DNA from: Streptococcus parasanguinis
GTDB lineage: Bacteria > Bacillota > Bacilli > Lactobacillales > Streptococcaceae
Length of the DNA: 7,125 bases
Direction of reading: 5' to 3'
NCBI GenBank assembly: GCA_018365265.1
Contig: JAGZKI010000065.1
Span: 1-7,125 of the forward strand
Shown here: positions 1 to 6,069 of the stretch, piece after piece
Layout: each line of letters opens with the position of its first letter
Numbering within the stretch: the stretch's first letter is position 1
Notes under the pieces: generated by a model
Told to the model about the DNA's origin: nothing
Databases searched by the model: none
Seen by the model: only the letters and a program-made list of their open reading frames with translations
Made by a program: the position numbers and the translations under genes

Positions 1-1
1 A

Positions 2-1408
2 CACTCTGCTTTGAAAGAAGGCTGGGATAACCCCAATGTATTCCAGATCTGTAGCCTTCGAGAGATGGGAAGTGAACGAGAACGTCGTCAAACATTAGGG
101 CGTGGTCTTCGCCTGTGTGTTAACCAAGAGGGTGAACGTGTTCGTGATGACAGCATTAACATTCTGACTGTAATTGCCAGTGAAAATTATGAAGCCTATG
201 CTGAACGACTACAGAGTGAAATTGAGAACGAAACAGGCATCCGTTTTGGTATCATCGAAAAAGATGCGTTTGCACATCTGATCGCCTCTGATTACCCGCA
301 AGGTGTAGGTATCGCAGGTTCACATGAGATTTGGGCTGAACTCCAGACTGAAGGTTATCTGGAAAAGTCGGGAAAAATAACTAAAGCACTGAAAGAAGCC
401 CTTTTCAAAAACACTTTTGCTGTTGGCGAGAAGTACGCCTTACTACAGGAACAAATTGAAACTATCCTACGTAAATCAGCAGGGCGACTCAATATAAACA
501 ATGCTGATGAGCGTAAAACAATCAAATACCGGAAAGAAGTCTTAAACAGCCCGGAATTCGAAGCGTTATGGCAGCGCATTTGTCAAAAAACGCTGTACCG
601 TCTGGCATTTGATGAAGATGAATTGATTAAATCCTGTACGAAATCACTTTCTGAAATGCAGCCTGTAGCGAAAGCAATGGTCAGTTTCAGTAAAGCCACA
701 ATAAAACAAAGCCAGTCAGGTCTTGGTGTTGAAGCTCAGTCAAAGGGGACGACAAGCTCTGTTATTGATGTTGAAGAACAGCCACTGCCAGATGTTCTTG
801 GTGTTCTACAGGAAAAAACGGGCCTGACAAGACGCAGTTTATGCACCATCCTTAAAGAGAGTGGAAAACTCGTTGATTTTGCTAAAAACCCACAGCAGTT
901 TATCAGTGAAGCTATAAGTCGAATCAACTATTGCAAACGCCTGTCAATTGTTGACGGTATTAAATATTATCCACTAAAAGGAGAGGTGTATGCGCAAAGT
1001 CTCTTTATTGATAAAGAGCTAACAGGATATGCCCGTAATCTTTTCGAAACCTCATTTAAGTGCGTTTACGAATATGTTCCTAAAGATTCTGAAGTCGAAA
1101 GCCGTTTCGCTCAGGAACTCGAAGAACAGGATGAAGTTAAGCTTTATGTGAAGCTTCCCGGCTGGTTTAAAATCCCGACACCATTAGGGACTTACAATCC
1201 TGACTGGGCCTTAGTTATTGAAGACAATGGTGAAGAACATATTTACTTTGTTGTAGAGACAAAAAGTAAACACATTGGTCTTGGTCATGAAGAAGATGCG
1301 AAGATAGCCTGTGGAACAGCGCATTTTAGTGCCCTAAAAGAAGAACAGAGTAATGCAGCAAAATATGTTAGAGCTACAGATCTTACAGAAATAATGGGTA
1401 GCCTCTAA
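2..1408 (+). CDS. res: Type III restriction enzyme Res subunit, C-terminal part (5' end outside window)
   Basis: This is the C-terminal 468 residues of a type III restriction-modification Res subunit, the ATP-dependent DNA helicase/translocase and nuclease that acts in complex with a Mod methyltransferase. The reading frame is open to the left edge and begins HSALKEGWDNP, a conserved helicase motif of Res proteins, so the TTG at base 11 is not a real start. A second helicase motif, QTLGRGLRL, is encoded at bases 89-112. Near the C-terminus, NPDW (Asp codon at 1202) followed by VVETKSK (Glu codon at 1256, Lys at 1262) gives the PD-X17-ExK pattern of the nuclease core. Full Res proteins are roughly 900-1000 residues, so about half is visible. 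No frameshift or premature stop is present, and the gene looks intact to its TAA. The Mod gene normally precedes res and is expected upstream. It converges on the pilin genes. Family assignment is firm; specificity cannot be read. Confidence 0.93.
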   Translation, partial: HSALKEGWDNPNVFQICSLREMGSERERRQTLGRGLRLCVNQEGERVRDDSINILTVIASENYEAYAERLQSEIENETGIRFGIIEKDAFAHLIASDYPQGVGIAGSHEIWAELQTEGYLEKSGKITKALKEALFKNTFAVGEKYALLQEQIETILRKSAGRLNINNADERKTIKYRKEVLNSPEFEALWQRICQKTLYRLAFDEDELIKSCTKSLSEMQPVAKAMVSFSKATIKQSQSGLGVEAQSKGTTSSVIDVEEQPLPDVLGVLQEKTGLTRRSLCTILKESGKLVDFAKNPQQFISEAISRINYCKRLSIVDGIKYYPLKGEVYAQSLFIDKELTGYARNLFETSFKCVYEYVPKDSEVESRFAQELEEQDEVKLYVKLPGWFKIPTPLGTYNPDWALVIEDNGEEHIYFVVETKSKHIGLGHEEDAKIACGTAHFSALKEEQSNAAKYVRATDLTEIMGSL

Positions 1409-1416
1409 ACTATATA

Positions 1417-1440
1417 AAATGGCCTTTCAGGAGGCCATTT
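1417..1440. terminator. Hairpin terminator between convergent res and pilV
   Basis: A perfect 9-bp stem, AAATGGCCT and AGGCCATTT, encloses a 6-base loop nine bases after the res stop codon. On the plus strand the stem ends in UUU and then runs into A residues. On the minus strand it is followed by UUUUAUAU. It can therefore act on both converging transcripts, though neither U-tract is ideal. The remaining bases up to the pilV stop at 1535 are AT-rich, with no further gene or recombination site visible. Confidence 0.7.
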
Positions 1441-1534
1441 AAAAAATCATAAGAATATCCGTGCTTAATAGATTCAGTGAGTTAATAGAAATCTTGTTTA
1501 TTTAATTTTTATTACATTTGTTTAGTTTTTAATA

Positions 1535-3064
1535 TTATTGGCATATAGCATAAACAGTTATAGTAGCTGTAATATTTTTAGTTGTATCACATCCTGCATA
1601 CCAACTGTTATCACCATTAGGTCTGGAGACCGTTAACCAAACATATCCTTCTGCTGTATTACATTGACCGCCTCCACCTACAACTTTTTCTGAACCAGCG
1701 CAAGAAGCAACAGCTTCGGGGAAACGATAAGCAGAGGCAGATGCTGTTCTTATTACTGGACTTCCTGTTGATCCTCTCCATACACCATTAACACAAGATA
1801 AAATAGCCCCTTCTGACGTTCTTCCCTGTAATCCATTAGGAGAACATCCCCATCCTACATTCGCTTTTCCATTTATATAAACAAATGTATTAGCGTTTAT
1901 TTGACCATCAGCATCAAGATTGCCAGTAGAATAAACATAGTTAGAGCTGATCTTTCTTGATGCCCATACGTAATCAACAACATCTACTCTTTCAGCAGTT
2001 ACTGTTCCAGCAGAATTTATATTACCAGAAGAAATTTCAGTTGCATATAATACAGAATTAGTTTTAAGGTTAGATTCTCCAGCACTTATAGTGTTATCAT
2101 CTAGCATGGTTAATCTTCCCCCATATTTCTCGAAATAAAGACCTCCATCACCTAATATTCTGAACCAGTTTTGAGTATAGGTATCGCCACGAGATATTAC
2201 AGTTTTTCCAGAAACGGTATTACTTGAGTTTAAATTACCATATATTTGTCCATTTCCATGAACATTTAAATCAGATCTTAAAGTAGTTACGCCTGCTACA
2301 TTTAATGTTGTTCCAACTGTAGCAGCAGCATTAGTTTTTAATATTCCTGTTGTAGTTGTTCCATTCGCAGTTATATTCTGAGCATTATAAACGCTTTGAC
2401 CACCCATATTAAGGTTTCCGGTCATGGGTAAGGTTCCATCTCTACGGAGATAGATAGAATATAACGCGCTATTAAATCCTACACGGAAAGCTAATTGCCC
2501 TGCAGAGGTAATATTATTGAAATTGGCAGAAGTTTCTGACCATTGACCACCATAACCAAAAGCATTTGATGTAGTTCTGGTCATTCCGCTATCAATACCC
2601 GCTGTTTGCATGGCTTTCCCTAATAAATCATAACGTGTTTTTCCGCCTTCAATCCATGCCGTCGATGTCGTTATAAGACCATTAATAACATAGTTAGGTG
2701 AAGTTCCATCTCGTTTTAATATGATTTTATACGAGGATTTATTAGCATTAGTGCCTGTATAGGCTGAAGGTAGTAAACCTTCGTTAATCAATGTCTGGTA
2801 AGTAATTTCACATACTGAACCTGAACAGGTTCTTGGACCCGGATCGGTTCCTGTTCCGGCAGCATTGGATAAGGTTGATAATTTATCATAACGGATATTT
2901 ATATAGCCATTAACTGCTTCACCGATCTGTTTCATTTGTTGACCGACAGTAGAAGCCATTATACTCTCCTGTTCATTTTTCATATCCTGAAACTTCATAA
3001 AAGCCACCATCGTCCCAACACCTAAAACAAGAGTTAATTCTAGTAAAGAGAATCCTTTTTTCAT
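1535..3064 (-). CDS. pilV: PilV-like type IVb minor pilin / pilus-tip adhesin
   Basis: This is a large prepilin of the PilV type, the minor pilin whose C-terminal domain sits at the tip of thin type IVb pili and selects recipient cells in R64-like conjugation. From the chosen ATG the protein has 509 residues with leader MKKG, cleaved before FSLLELTLVLG; the mature protein has Phe at +1 and Glu at +5. Then come a long helix, a region of short Asn/Thr/Gly-rich beta repeats (like TLNVAGVTTL), a WFRILGDGGLYFEKYGG segment resembling the phage-fibre-like part of PilV, the conserved CSPNGLQGRTSEG motif, and a cysteine-rich end with VVGGGGQC, WLTVSRP and YAICQ. An upstream in-frame GTG (3088) and ATG (3070) are less likely starts because the AAGGA at 3073-3077 is best spaced for 3064. 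It follows pilS after a terminator. No shufflon repeat or alternative C-terminal segment is visible, so the tip looks fixed. Confidence 0.88.
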   Translation of the reverse strand: MKKGFSLLELTLVLGVGTMVAFMKFQDMKNEQESIMASTVGQQMKQIGEAVNGYINIRYDKLSTLSNAAGTGTDPGPRTCSGSVCEITYQTLINEGLLPSAYTGTNANKSSYKIILKRDGTSPNYVINGLITTSTAWIEGGKTRYDLLGKAMQTAGIDSGMTRTTSNAFGYGGQWSETSANFNNITSAGQLAFRVGFNSALYSIYLRRDGTLPMTGNLNMGGQSVYNAQNITANGTTTTGILKTNAAATVGTTLNVAGVTTLRSDLNVHGNGQIYGNLNSSNTVSGKTVISRGDTYTQNWFRILGDGGLYFEKYGGRLTMLDDNTISAGESNLKTNSVLYATEISSGNINSAGTVTAERVDVVDYVWASRKISSNYVYSTGNLDADGQINANTFVYINGKANVGWGCSPNGLQGRTSEGAILSCVNGVWRGSTGSPVIRTASASAYRFPEAVASCAGSEKVVGGGGQCNTAEGYVWLTVSRPNGDNSWYAGCDTTKNITATITVYAICQ

Positions 3065-3072
3065 TTTCATCG

Positions 3073-3077
3073 TCCTT
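3073..3077 (-). promoter_or_regulatory. Ribosome binding site that decides the pilV start
   Basis: AAGGA on the minus strand lies 8 bases before the ATG at 3064 but only 2 bases before the ATG at 3070, and it lies inside the frame that would start at the GTG at 3088. The GTG itself has no purine-rich site upstream. The spacing favours 3064, giving a 4-residue prepilin leader; starting at 3070 would give 6 residues, also acceptable for a prepilin. Confidence 0.6.
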
Positions 3078-3170
3078 TTTATTTTCACGTATTAATTAAT
3101 TATCAAATAACAAACAAAAATCAAGATGAAAGAAGAACTATATATAGAAGAATAAAAACCAATAAATGAT

Positions 3171-3197
3171 AAAAAAGGCCCCTTTAAATAAGGAGCC
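3171..3197 (-). terminator. Rho-independent terminator after pilS
   Basis: Read on the minus strand, an 8-bp stem (GGCUCCUU with AAGGGGCC, one U·G pair) closes a 5-base loop and is followed by UUUUUU. On the plus strand the same position is a C·A mismatch, so the structure is specific for transcripts coming from pilS. It begins 29 bases after the pilS stop and about 107 bases before pilV. Read-through would give far less pilV than pilS, which suits a major/minor pilin ratio (inference). Confidence 0.8.
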
Positions 3198-3226
3198 AAA
3201 AAAAATAATTTATTAAAACATTGTTG

Positions 3227-3790
3227 TTAAATAGAAGTGAAGATCAATGTATTACTGTTAGCGTCAGAACAAGCACCTGCTGTTGCCGCTACGTCAAGCG
3301 TTCCACCTGCTGGTTTAACAGTTGTAGAGCCTACTTGAGCAATGTAGAAGTTACCTGCTGTTGCTGTCATGATCTTAGTACATTCTGCTGCTGGTACGTT
3401 ATCATAAGTAATTGTGAAAGAAGAACCTGCTGCTGATGATGGACCAGTGTTAGCTACACCTAATGTTACAGCACCTTTGAATGCGTTGATTGGTGTTGCA
3501 GAGTTACCTGAACCGCTTAACATGTTGTCAGGGAAGATCTTCGCTTGAACTGCTACTGAGTTATTCAAACCAGTAAAGCTTGAAGCGGAAGTATAAAGGG
3601 CTTTAACACCAGCTTGGATTGTTGCGATGTTATTACTCTCAGCTTGTGAACGTTGTGATGCTTGCACTTTAGGATATACGATAAATGCTGCTACCACTAG
3701 CGCTGCGATAATACCAAGAACAAGTAATAGTTCTAAAAGTGAGAAACCTTTTTTACTTTTTATTTTTTTAATTAATACTGTATTTTTCAT
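3227..3790 (-). CDS. pilS: PilS-like type IVb major prepilin
   Basis: The 187-residue product is a major pilin precursor of the R64 PilS type, polymerised in the inner membrane into the pilus shaft after cleavage by a prepilin peptidase. The basic leader of 15 residues ends KSKKG, with cleavage before FSLLELLLVLGIIAALVVAAF; Phe16 becomes +1 and Glu20 is the conserved Glu+5 needed for assembly. The hydrophobic N-terminal helix runs to about residue 38, followed by a Ser/Ala/Gly-rich globular domain. Cys137 and Cys174 are the only cysteines and are placed to form the C-terminal disulfide loop typical of these pilins. The ATG is preceded by GGAG at 11 bases and an overlapping AAGGA placed too close, so translation strength is uncertain. 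It is the first gene of a pilS-pilV pair. PilT, PilU and the assembly machinery are missing, so it needs functions encoded elsewhere. Confidence 0.88.
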   Translation of the reverse strand: MKNTVLIKKIKSKKGFSLLELLLVLGIIAALVVAAFIVYPKVQASQRSQAESNNIATIQAGVKALYTSASSFTGLNNSVAVQAKIFPDNMLSGSGNSATPINAFKGAVTLGVANTGPSSAAGSSFTITYDNVPAAECTKIMTATAGNFYIAQVGSTTVKPAGGTLDVAATAGACSDANSNTLIFTSI

Positions 3791-3870
3791 TTCCTTTATA
3801 TCTCCATTGTTTAATAAAATGATATAAAGAAAATAATAAATTTAAAAATAAACGCAACCACTTAAAAAAT

Positions 3871-3876
3871 ATTATA
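3871..3876 (-). promoter_or_regulatory. Candidate pilS promoter -10 element
   Basis: On the minus strand a perfect TATAAT lies about 80 bases upstream of the pilS start codon. The hexamer 17 bases further up (ATCCGC) does not resemble TTGACA, so either an activator helps or the element is fortuitous in AT-rich DNA. It sits just beyond the terminator at 3915-3939, which would insulate pilS from transcription of the upstream genes. Confidence 0.4.
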
Positions 3877-3911
3877 TACAAAGTAGCCGATAAGCGGATT
3901 ACTTAACAGAA

Positions 3912-4026
3912 AATAAAAAGACCGTGTTCACTTACGGTCGCTTTATCGGGAGGATACCCCCATGACTTTATTAAATACCACCACAGCTTACAAGATTTGA
4001 ATATGGAGTTATTCATCTGTGATGAT
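3912..4026 (-). ncRNA. Candidate small RNA between the TraD-like gene and pilS
   Basis: On the minus strand a TTGACA (4055-4060) is followed after 17 bases by TATTTC (4032-4037), a weak -10. A transcript from about 4026 would run through a GC-rich hairpin at 3948-3961 (five pairs including one G·U, loop UAUC) and end at the terminator at 3915-3939. The hairpin forms cleanly only on the minus strand, because the same position is A·C on the plus strand. The predicted RNA is about 110 nucleotides, contains no convincing reading frame and fills an otherwise empty gap. It could instead be simply the 3' untranslated region of the TraD-like gene, since it lies on the same strand 100 bases downstream. 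The existence of the hairpins is certain; an independent RNA is inferred. Confidence 0.4.
3915..3939 (-). terminator. Rho-independent terminator upstream of pilS
   Basis: On the minus strand GACCGU and ACGGUC form a 6-bp stem around an 8-base loop, followed by UUUUUAUUUUC. It closes whatever is transcribed leftwards from the small-gene region (the TraD-like gene and/or the candidate small RNA) before the pilS promoter. On the plus strand the stem is followed by GCUUUAUC, a poor U-tract. Confidence 0.75.
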
Positions 4027-4125
4027 AAAATGAAATACAATTAATATAAAATAATGTCAAATTTAATTCAATGAAAGTTGAATACATATAACATTTTATA
4101 CTTATACAATGACTTCTATATTCCA

Positions 4126-4449
4126 TTAAGTTTTTCGGCCTTTCATACTAGCCAGAAATAACATTCCGTTTCTTTTAAATCTTTCTTTATCATCTGGATG
4201 TAGGTGGGGTATCTCTAGTAGCATACCTAAAACAAGATCCTTATCCACCGTAAAAACATCACAATCAAGAGCCTTGGCAACTTCAGCCCCTAAAATTATT
4301 TTCTGACGTGTCTCTATCTGTTTAGCTTCTTTCTTAGACTTATATTGCAAACGATTTAAACGCATCTGAGCAGATGCTAATTGCTGCTCCAGTGTCTTTT
4401 TTATTCGTGGTTTCTTTCTGGTTTGCTCTTTATCTGAAATATCACTCAT
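4126..4449 (-). CDS. Small TraD/MobC-like mobilisation accessory protein
   Basis: The 107-residue protein has a basic, charged N-terminal half with coiled-coil character (LEQQLASAQMRLNRLQYKSK, then KEAKQIETRQK) and a C-terminal half with ILGAEVAKAL and LVLGMLLEIPHL. That combination of an R/K-rich helix, an 'I.LG..V.K' stretch and an 'LLG.LLE' helix resembles the small TraD-type proteins encoded beside MOBQ relaxases on Ti-like and other mobilisable plasmids, which assist relaxase at the origin of transfer. The match is by eye only. The start is well supported: GAGGA lies 6 bases before ATG. It has its own strong promoter with an overlaid palindrome, which suggests autoregulation. No relaxase gene neighbours it here, so its partner, if any, is elsewhere. 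Alternative: a general small DNA-binding protein. Confidence 0.6.
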   Translation of the reverse strand: MSDISDKEQTRKKPRIKKTLEQQLASAQMRLNRLQYKSKKEAKQIETRQKIILGAEVAKALDCDVFTVDKDLVLGMLLEIPHLHPDDKERFKRNGMLFLASMKGRKT

Positions 4450-4475
4450 TTTCTATCCTCTTATAGTTCCATGAT

Positions 4476-4507
4476 ACATATATATTTCTTATATATATGT
4501 TAGTCAA
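4476..4507 (-). promoter_or_regulatory. Promoter with overlapping palindromic operator for the TraD-like gene
   Basis: On the minus strand TTGACT (4502-4507), a 17-base spacer and TATATA (4479-4484) form a near-consensus sigma-70 promoter 30 bases before the start codon. A perfect 10-bp inverted repeat, ACATATATAT and ATATATATGT around TTCTT (4476-4500), covers the whole -10 and most of the spacer. A repressor bound there would block RNA polymerase; the gene's own product is a natural candidate, but that is inference. Confidence 0.65.
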
Positions 4508-4532
4508 TGAGGATATTTGAAAAATTGGATTA

Positions 4533-5054
4533 TTATTTCTTTTTATACGATGGGAACTTTTCTTTTAAAATGTTAAAGCAGTTGATAACATTTTCATGCT
4601 CTACTGAAAAATGATCTATACTCCTTTTCAGAAGATCATTGGCAACATCAACAACAAATTGGCTCCCTTCACTATGATCATAGACAGTAAATACATCAGC
4701 TATCCAATGATAGCAGCAAAGCGTCAACAAAATACAATAGTCTTGATATTCTTTAATGCCTGATAAAAAAGTACATCCGTTATAATCCACTTGCCTTGTT
4801 CTTCTATAATATTGTTTGAGCGTGGGCTTTATTATTATTAAATTATTTTTAACTATATCATAGTGAATGTCATCCTGAACGTAGTCGTTTTTAAGAAAAA
4901 AACTATTGCTGTGAACATATAAAGCATAGGCAATTGTTTCAGTAGATATTCCATATTTTTCGCATAAAGCCGTTGAGACAACAGGATTGTTTTCTATATA
5001 TCTTATAAACTCACTTTCTTTCAAGTTTTTTGTTTTGGTTTTAGTTTTATTCAT
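4533..5054 (-). CDS. Hypothetical protein with possible N-terminal helix-turn-helix
   Basis: I do not recognise this 173-residue protein. The start chosen is the ATG at 5054, preceded by GAGGG 4 bases upstream; an in-frame ATG at 5111 would overlap the upstream gene by 31 bases and has no better site. After a Lys/Thr-rich N-terminus (KTKTKTK), the stretch NPVVSTALCEKYGISTETIA reads like a helix-turn-helix core. The rest is mixed: a charged, tyrosine-rich middle (YYRRTRQVDYNG), a hydrophobic run YCILLTLCCYHWIADVF that is too short and polar to be a confident membrane helix, and a basic KFPSYKKK tail. No signal peptide or catalytic motif is evident. It starts 26 bases after the stop of the duplicated-domain gene and is probably co-transcribed with it. 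Confidence 0.65.
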   Translation of the reverse strand: MNKTKTKTKNLKESEFIRYIENNPVVSTALCEKYGISTETIAYALYVHSNSFFLKNDYVQDDIHYDIVKNNLIIIKPTLKQYYRRTRQVDYNGCTFLSGIKEYQDYCILLTLCCYHWIADVFTVYDHSEGSQFVVDVANDLLKRSIDHFSVEHENVINCFNILKEKFPSYKKK

Positions 5055-5058
5055 ATAT

Positions 5059-5063
5059 CCCTC
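5059..5063 (-). promoter_or_regulatory. Ribosome binding site that decides the 173-residue start
   Basis: GAGGG on the minus strand lies 4 bases before the ATG at 5054, in the 26-base gap after the preceding gene's stop. It is the clearest ribosome binding site for this frame and favours the shorter protein over the form starting at 5111. Confidence 0.6.
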
Positions 5064-5080
5064 ACTATTATTATATCCGA

Positions 5081-5590
5081 TTAACGACGGAAGGTTTCTG
5101 GTCTTTTCCACTCAAACACTACTGCATGACGTTCTTTGTCTCTTTCTTTTTTGATCTGACAAGATATACGATTGTTGAGGATCTTTTTTCGAGCGATTTT
5201 TAAAACTTCTTTCATTTCACATTTTACAAGCTTTCTACCTTTAATTTTCATTTCTTCATATATGGCATTATTGATAAAATCTCTTTCTTTAGCTGATAGT
5301 ATCTTTAATCTTCCTTGCTCATCCGCATTATTTGATATGGTATTAATTGTTTCATCTTCTTTTTTTTCCATATCAACTTTACTCTTCTTTTGTTTTTTTG
5401 ATTTTTGCTCTTTTCTAATCGAGCGGACTTGATCACGAGCAATAAATTTGACAGTTTGTTTTTCTTTTTTATTTAGTGCTTTACCTTTTAACTTAGCGGC
5501 TTCTTCCAGAAAATCATCTATTATCTTTTTTTCATTCTCAGTAAGATTTTGTATCCATCCCATTCTTAGTTTTTTTGTTTTACTTTCCAT
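5081..5590 (-). CDS. Lysine-rich protein with a duplicated 40-residue unit, function unknown
   Basis: The 169-residue protein is not one I recognise. It contains two ungapped copies of a 40-residue helical unit, residues 16-55 and 98-137, identical at 14 positions, with the shared pattern LxxxExxxI, EExxKxKGxxLxKxE and IAR. They are joined by a highly charged linker rich in Lys, Glu and Asp (KEQKSKKQKKSKVDMEKKED), and the protein ends in the basic KRPETFRR. No membrane segment or signal is present. Strong positive charge and repeated helical units would suit nucleic-acid binding or a protein-protein scaffold, but this is inference. The ATG is preceded by AAAAAGG at 7 bases. It heads the minus-strand cluster leading to the 173-residue and TraD-like genes, so it may belong to the same element's transfer or maintenance functions. 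Confidence 0.7.
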   Translation of the reverse strand: MESKTKKLRMGWIQNLTENEKKIIDDFLEEAAKLKGKALNKKEKQTVKFIARDQVRSIRKEQKSKKQKKSKVDMEKKEDETINTISNNADEQGRLKILSAKERDFINNAIYEEMKIKGRKLVKCEMKEVLKIARKKILNNRISCQIKKERDKERHAVVFEWKRPETFRR

Positions 5591-5611
5591 ATCATTACCT
5601 TTTTATTTATA

Positions 5612-5648
5612 TTTTTTAATTAATACAATTAAAAAACAAAAAACTCAA
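5612..5648 (-). promoter_or_regulatory. Candidate promoter with palindromic operator for the duplicated-unit gene
   Basis: On the minus strand TTGAGT (5643-5648), a 17-base spacer and TATTAA (5620-5625) make a plausible but not strong promoter about 30 bases before the start codon. A perfect 10-bp inverted repeat, TTTTTTAATT and AATTAAAAAA around AATAC (5612-5636), overlaps the -10. The size and placement match the palindrome at the TraD-like promoter, although the sequence differs. In such AT-rich DNA chance is a real alternative. Confidence 0.45.
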
Positions 5649-5697
5649 ATTAATCCATGCACCATATTTAATTTATAAGCCTACTTATCTTTCGTTA

Positions 5698-5717
5698 GTG
5701 CCTTGATGAAATGGCAC
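5698..5717. repeat. GTGCC/GGCAC inverted repeat
   Basis: A 5-bp inverted repeat around a 10-base loop, lying about 50 bases upstream of the candidate promoter at 5612-5648. A direct repeat GTACTAG-TA-GTACTAG follows at 5750-5765. Neither has an assigned role; both mark the start of the structured non-coding stretch. Confidence 0.35.
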
Positions 5718-5800
5718 CTACCTACTGATATTTTTAAAATTATTTTTTTGTACTAGTAGTACTAGAATTTTATTAGATTAGGTTCTGGGGTTTTAGATAG

Positions 5801-5872
5801 CGACTTTCAGTCGTAGTAGTTTTCCGTCAGGAAAACTTAGTTTTTCTGCAAGCTTCACCCCCCTAACCCCCC
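5801..5872. repeat. Hairpin pair followed by a C6-TAA-C6 tract
   Basis: CGACT-TTC-AGTCG (5801-5813) and a perfect 8-bp hairpin AGTTTTCC-GTCA-GGAAAACT (5818-5837) are followed by CCCCCCTAACCCCCC (5858-5872). The minus strand is thus GGGGGGTTAGGGGGG in very AT-rich surroundings, a potential quadruplex-forming or single-strand-structured site. The cluster resembles the architecture of a plasmid origin (hairpin beside a skewed tract), but no known nic or iteron sequence was recognised. Confidence 0.45.
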
Positions 5873-5911
5873 GTAAAAAAATACTATTGTAATATTTTTT
5901 TTAGGTTCGCA

Positions 5912-5986
5912 GGTTGGCGATTCTCACCGTAGCTATTGAGTTCCAGCACGTTTCCATTACTGGGACACCCCATCGGACTCCTACGG
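5912..5986 (+). ncRNA. Candidate C4-type (P1/P4 phage-like) antisense RNA
   Basis: The segment GGTTGGCGATTCTCACCG (from 5912) followed by AGCACGTTTCC and CTGGGACACCCCATCGG resembles, from memory, the C4 antisense RNA family of phages P1/P7 and the related P4 CI RNA, which block translation of antirepressor or kil-type genes. Structure fits: GGCGA/UCACC (5916-5928, one C·A mismatch) and GUUCCAG/CUGGGAC (5940-5966, with a U·G pair on this strand and a C·A mismatch on the other) around a 13-base loop, plus an outer CCGUAG/CUACGG pairing. CUCCU at 5978-5982 is an anti-Shine-Dalgarno stretch. No antirepressor, icd or ash-like gene follows on the plus strand, so it would be an orphan or remnant, or act in trans. 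No clear promoter is visible just upstream. The assignment rests on memory of the family, not a covariance search. Confidence 0.5.
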
Positions 5987-6069
5987 ATACATCATGATCA
6001 TTTAAAGCATTTTCTCGTTTTACTAAAGAAAATTATACTACCGCTTTATAGATTTTAGATGAACGCTTC

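Noticed and set aside
1535..1700. Shufflon recombination sites at the pilV 3' end
   Set aside because: No copy resembling the R64 sfx core GTGCCAATCCGG was seen in or after the gene, and the 126-base gap to res has no alternative pilV end.
3961..3999. A 12-codon plus-strand frame (MTLLNTTTAYKI) after GGGAGG
   Set aside because: The GGGAGG belongs to a hairpin that pairs properly only on the minus strand, and no plus-strand promoter or terminator frames the mini-gene.
5055..5111. The longer 192-residue form of the 173-residue protein
   Set aside because: It would overlap the upstream gene by 31 bases without a good ribosome binding site, while the ATG at 5054 has GAGGG at suitable distance.
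5884..5973. A 29-codon minus-strand frame starting MGCPSNGNVLE with AGGAG 4 bases before its ATG
   Set aside because: It is the exact antisense of the candidate C4 RNA; its ribosome-binding-like site is the complement of the anti-Shine-Dalgarno CUCCU. Too short and better explained by the RNA structure.
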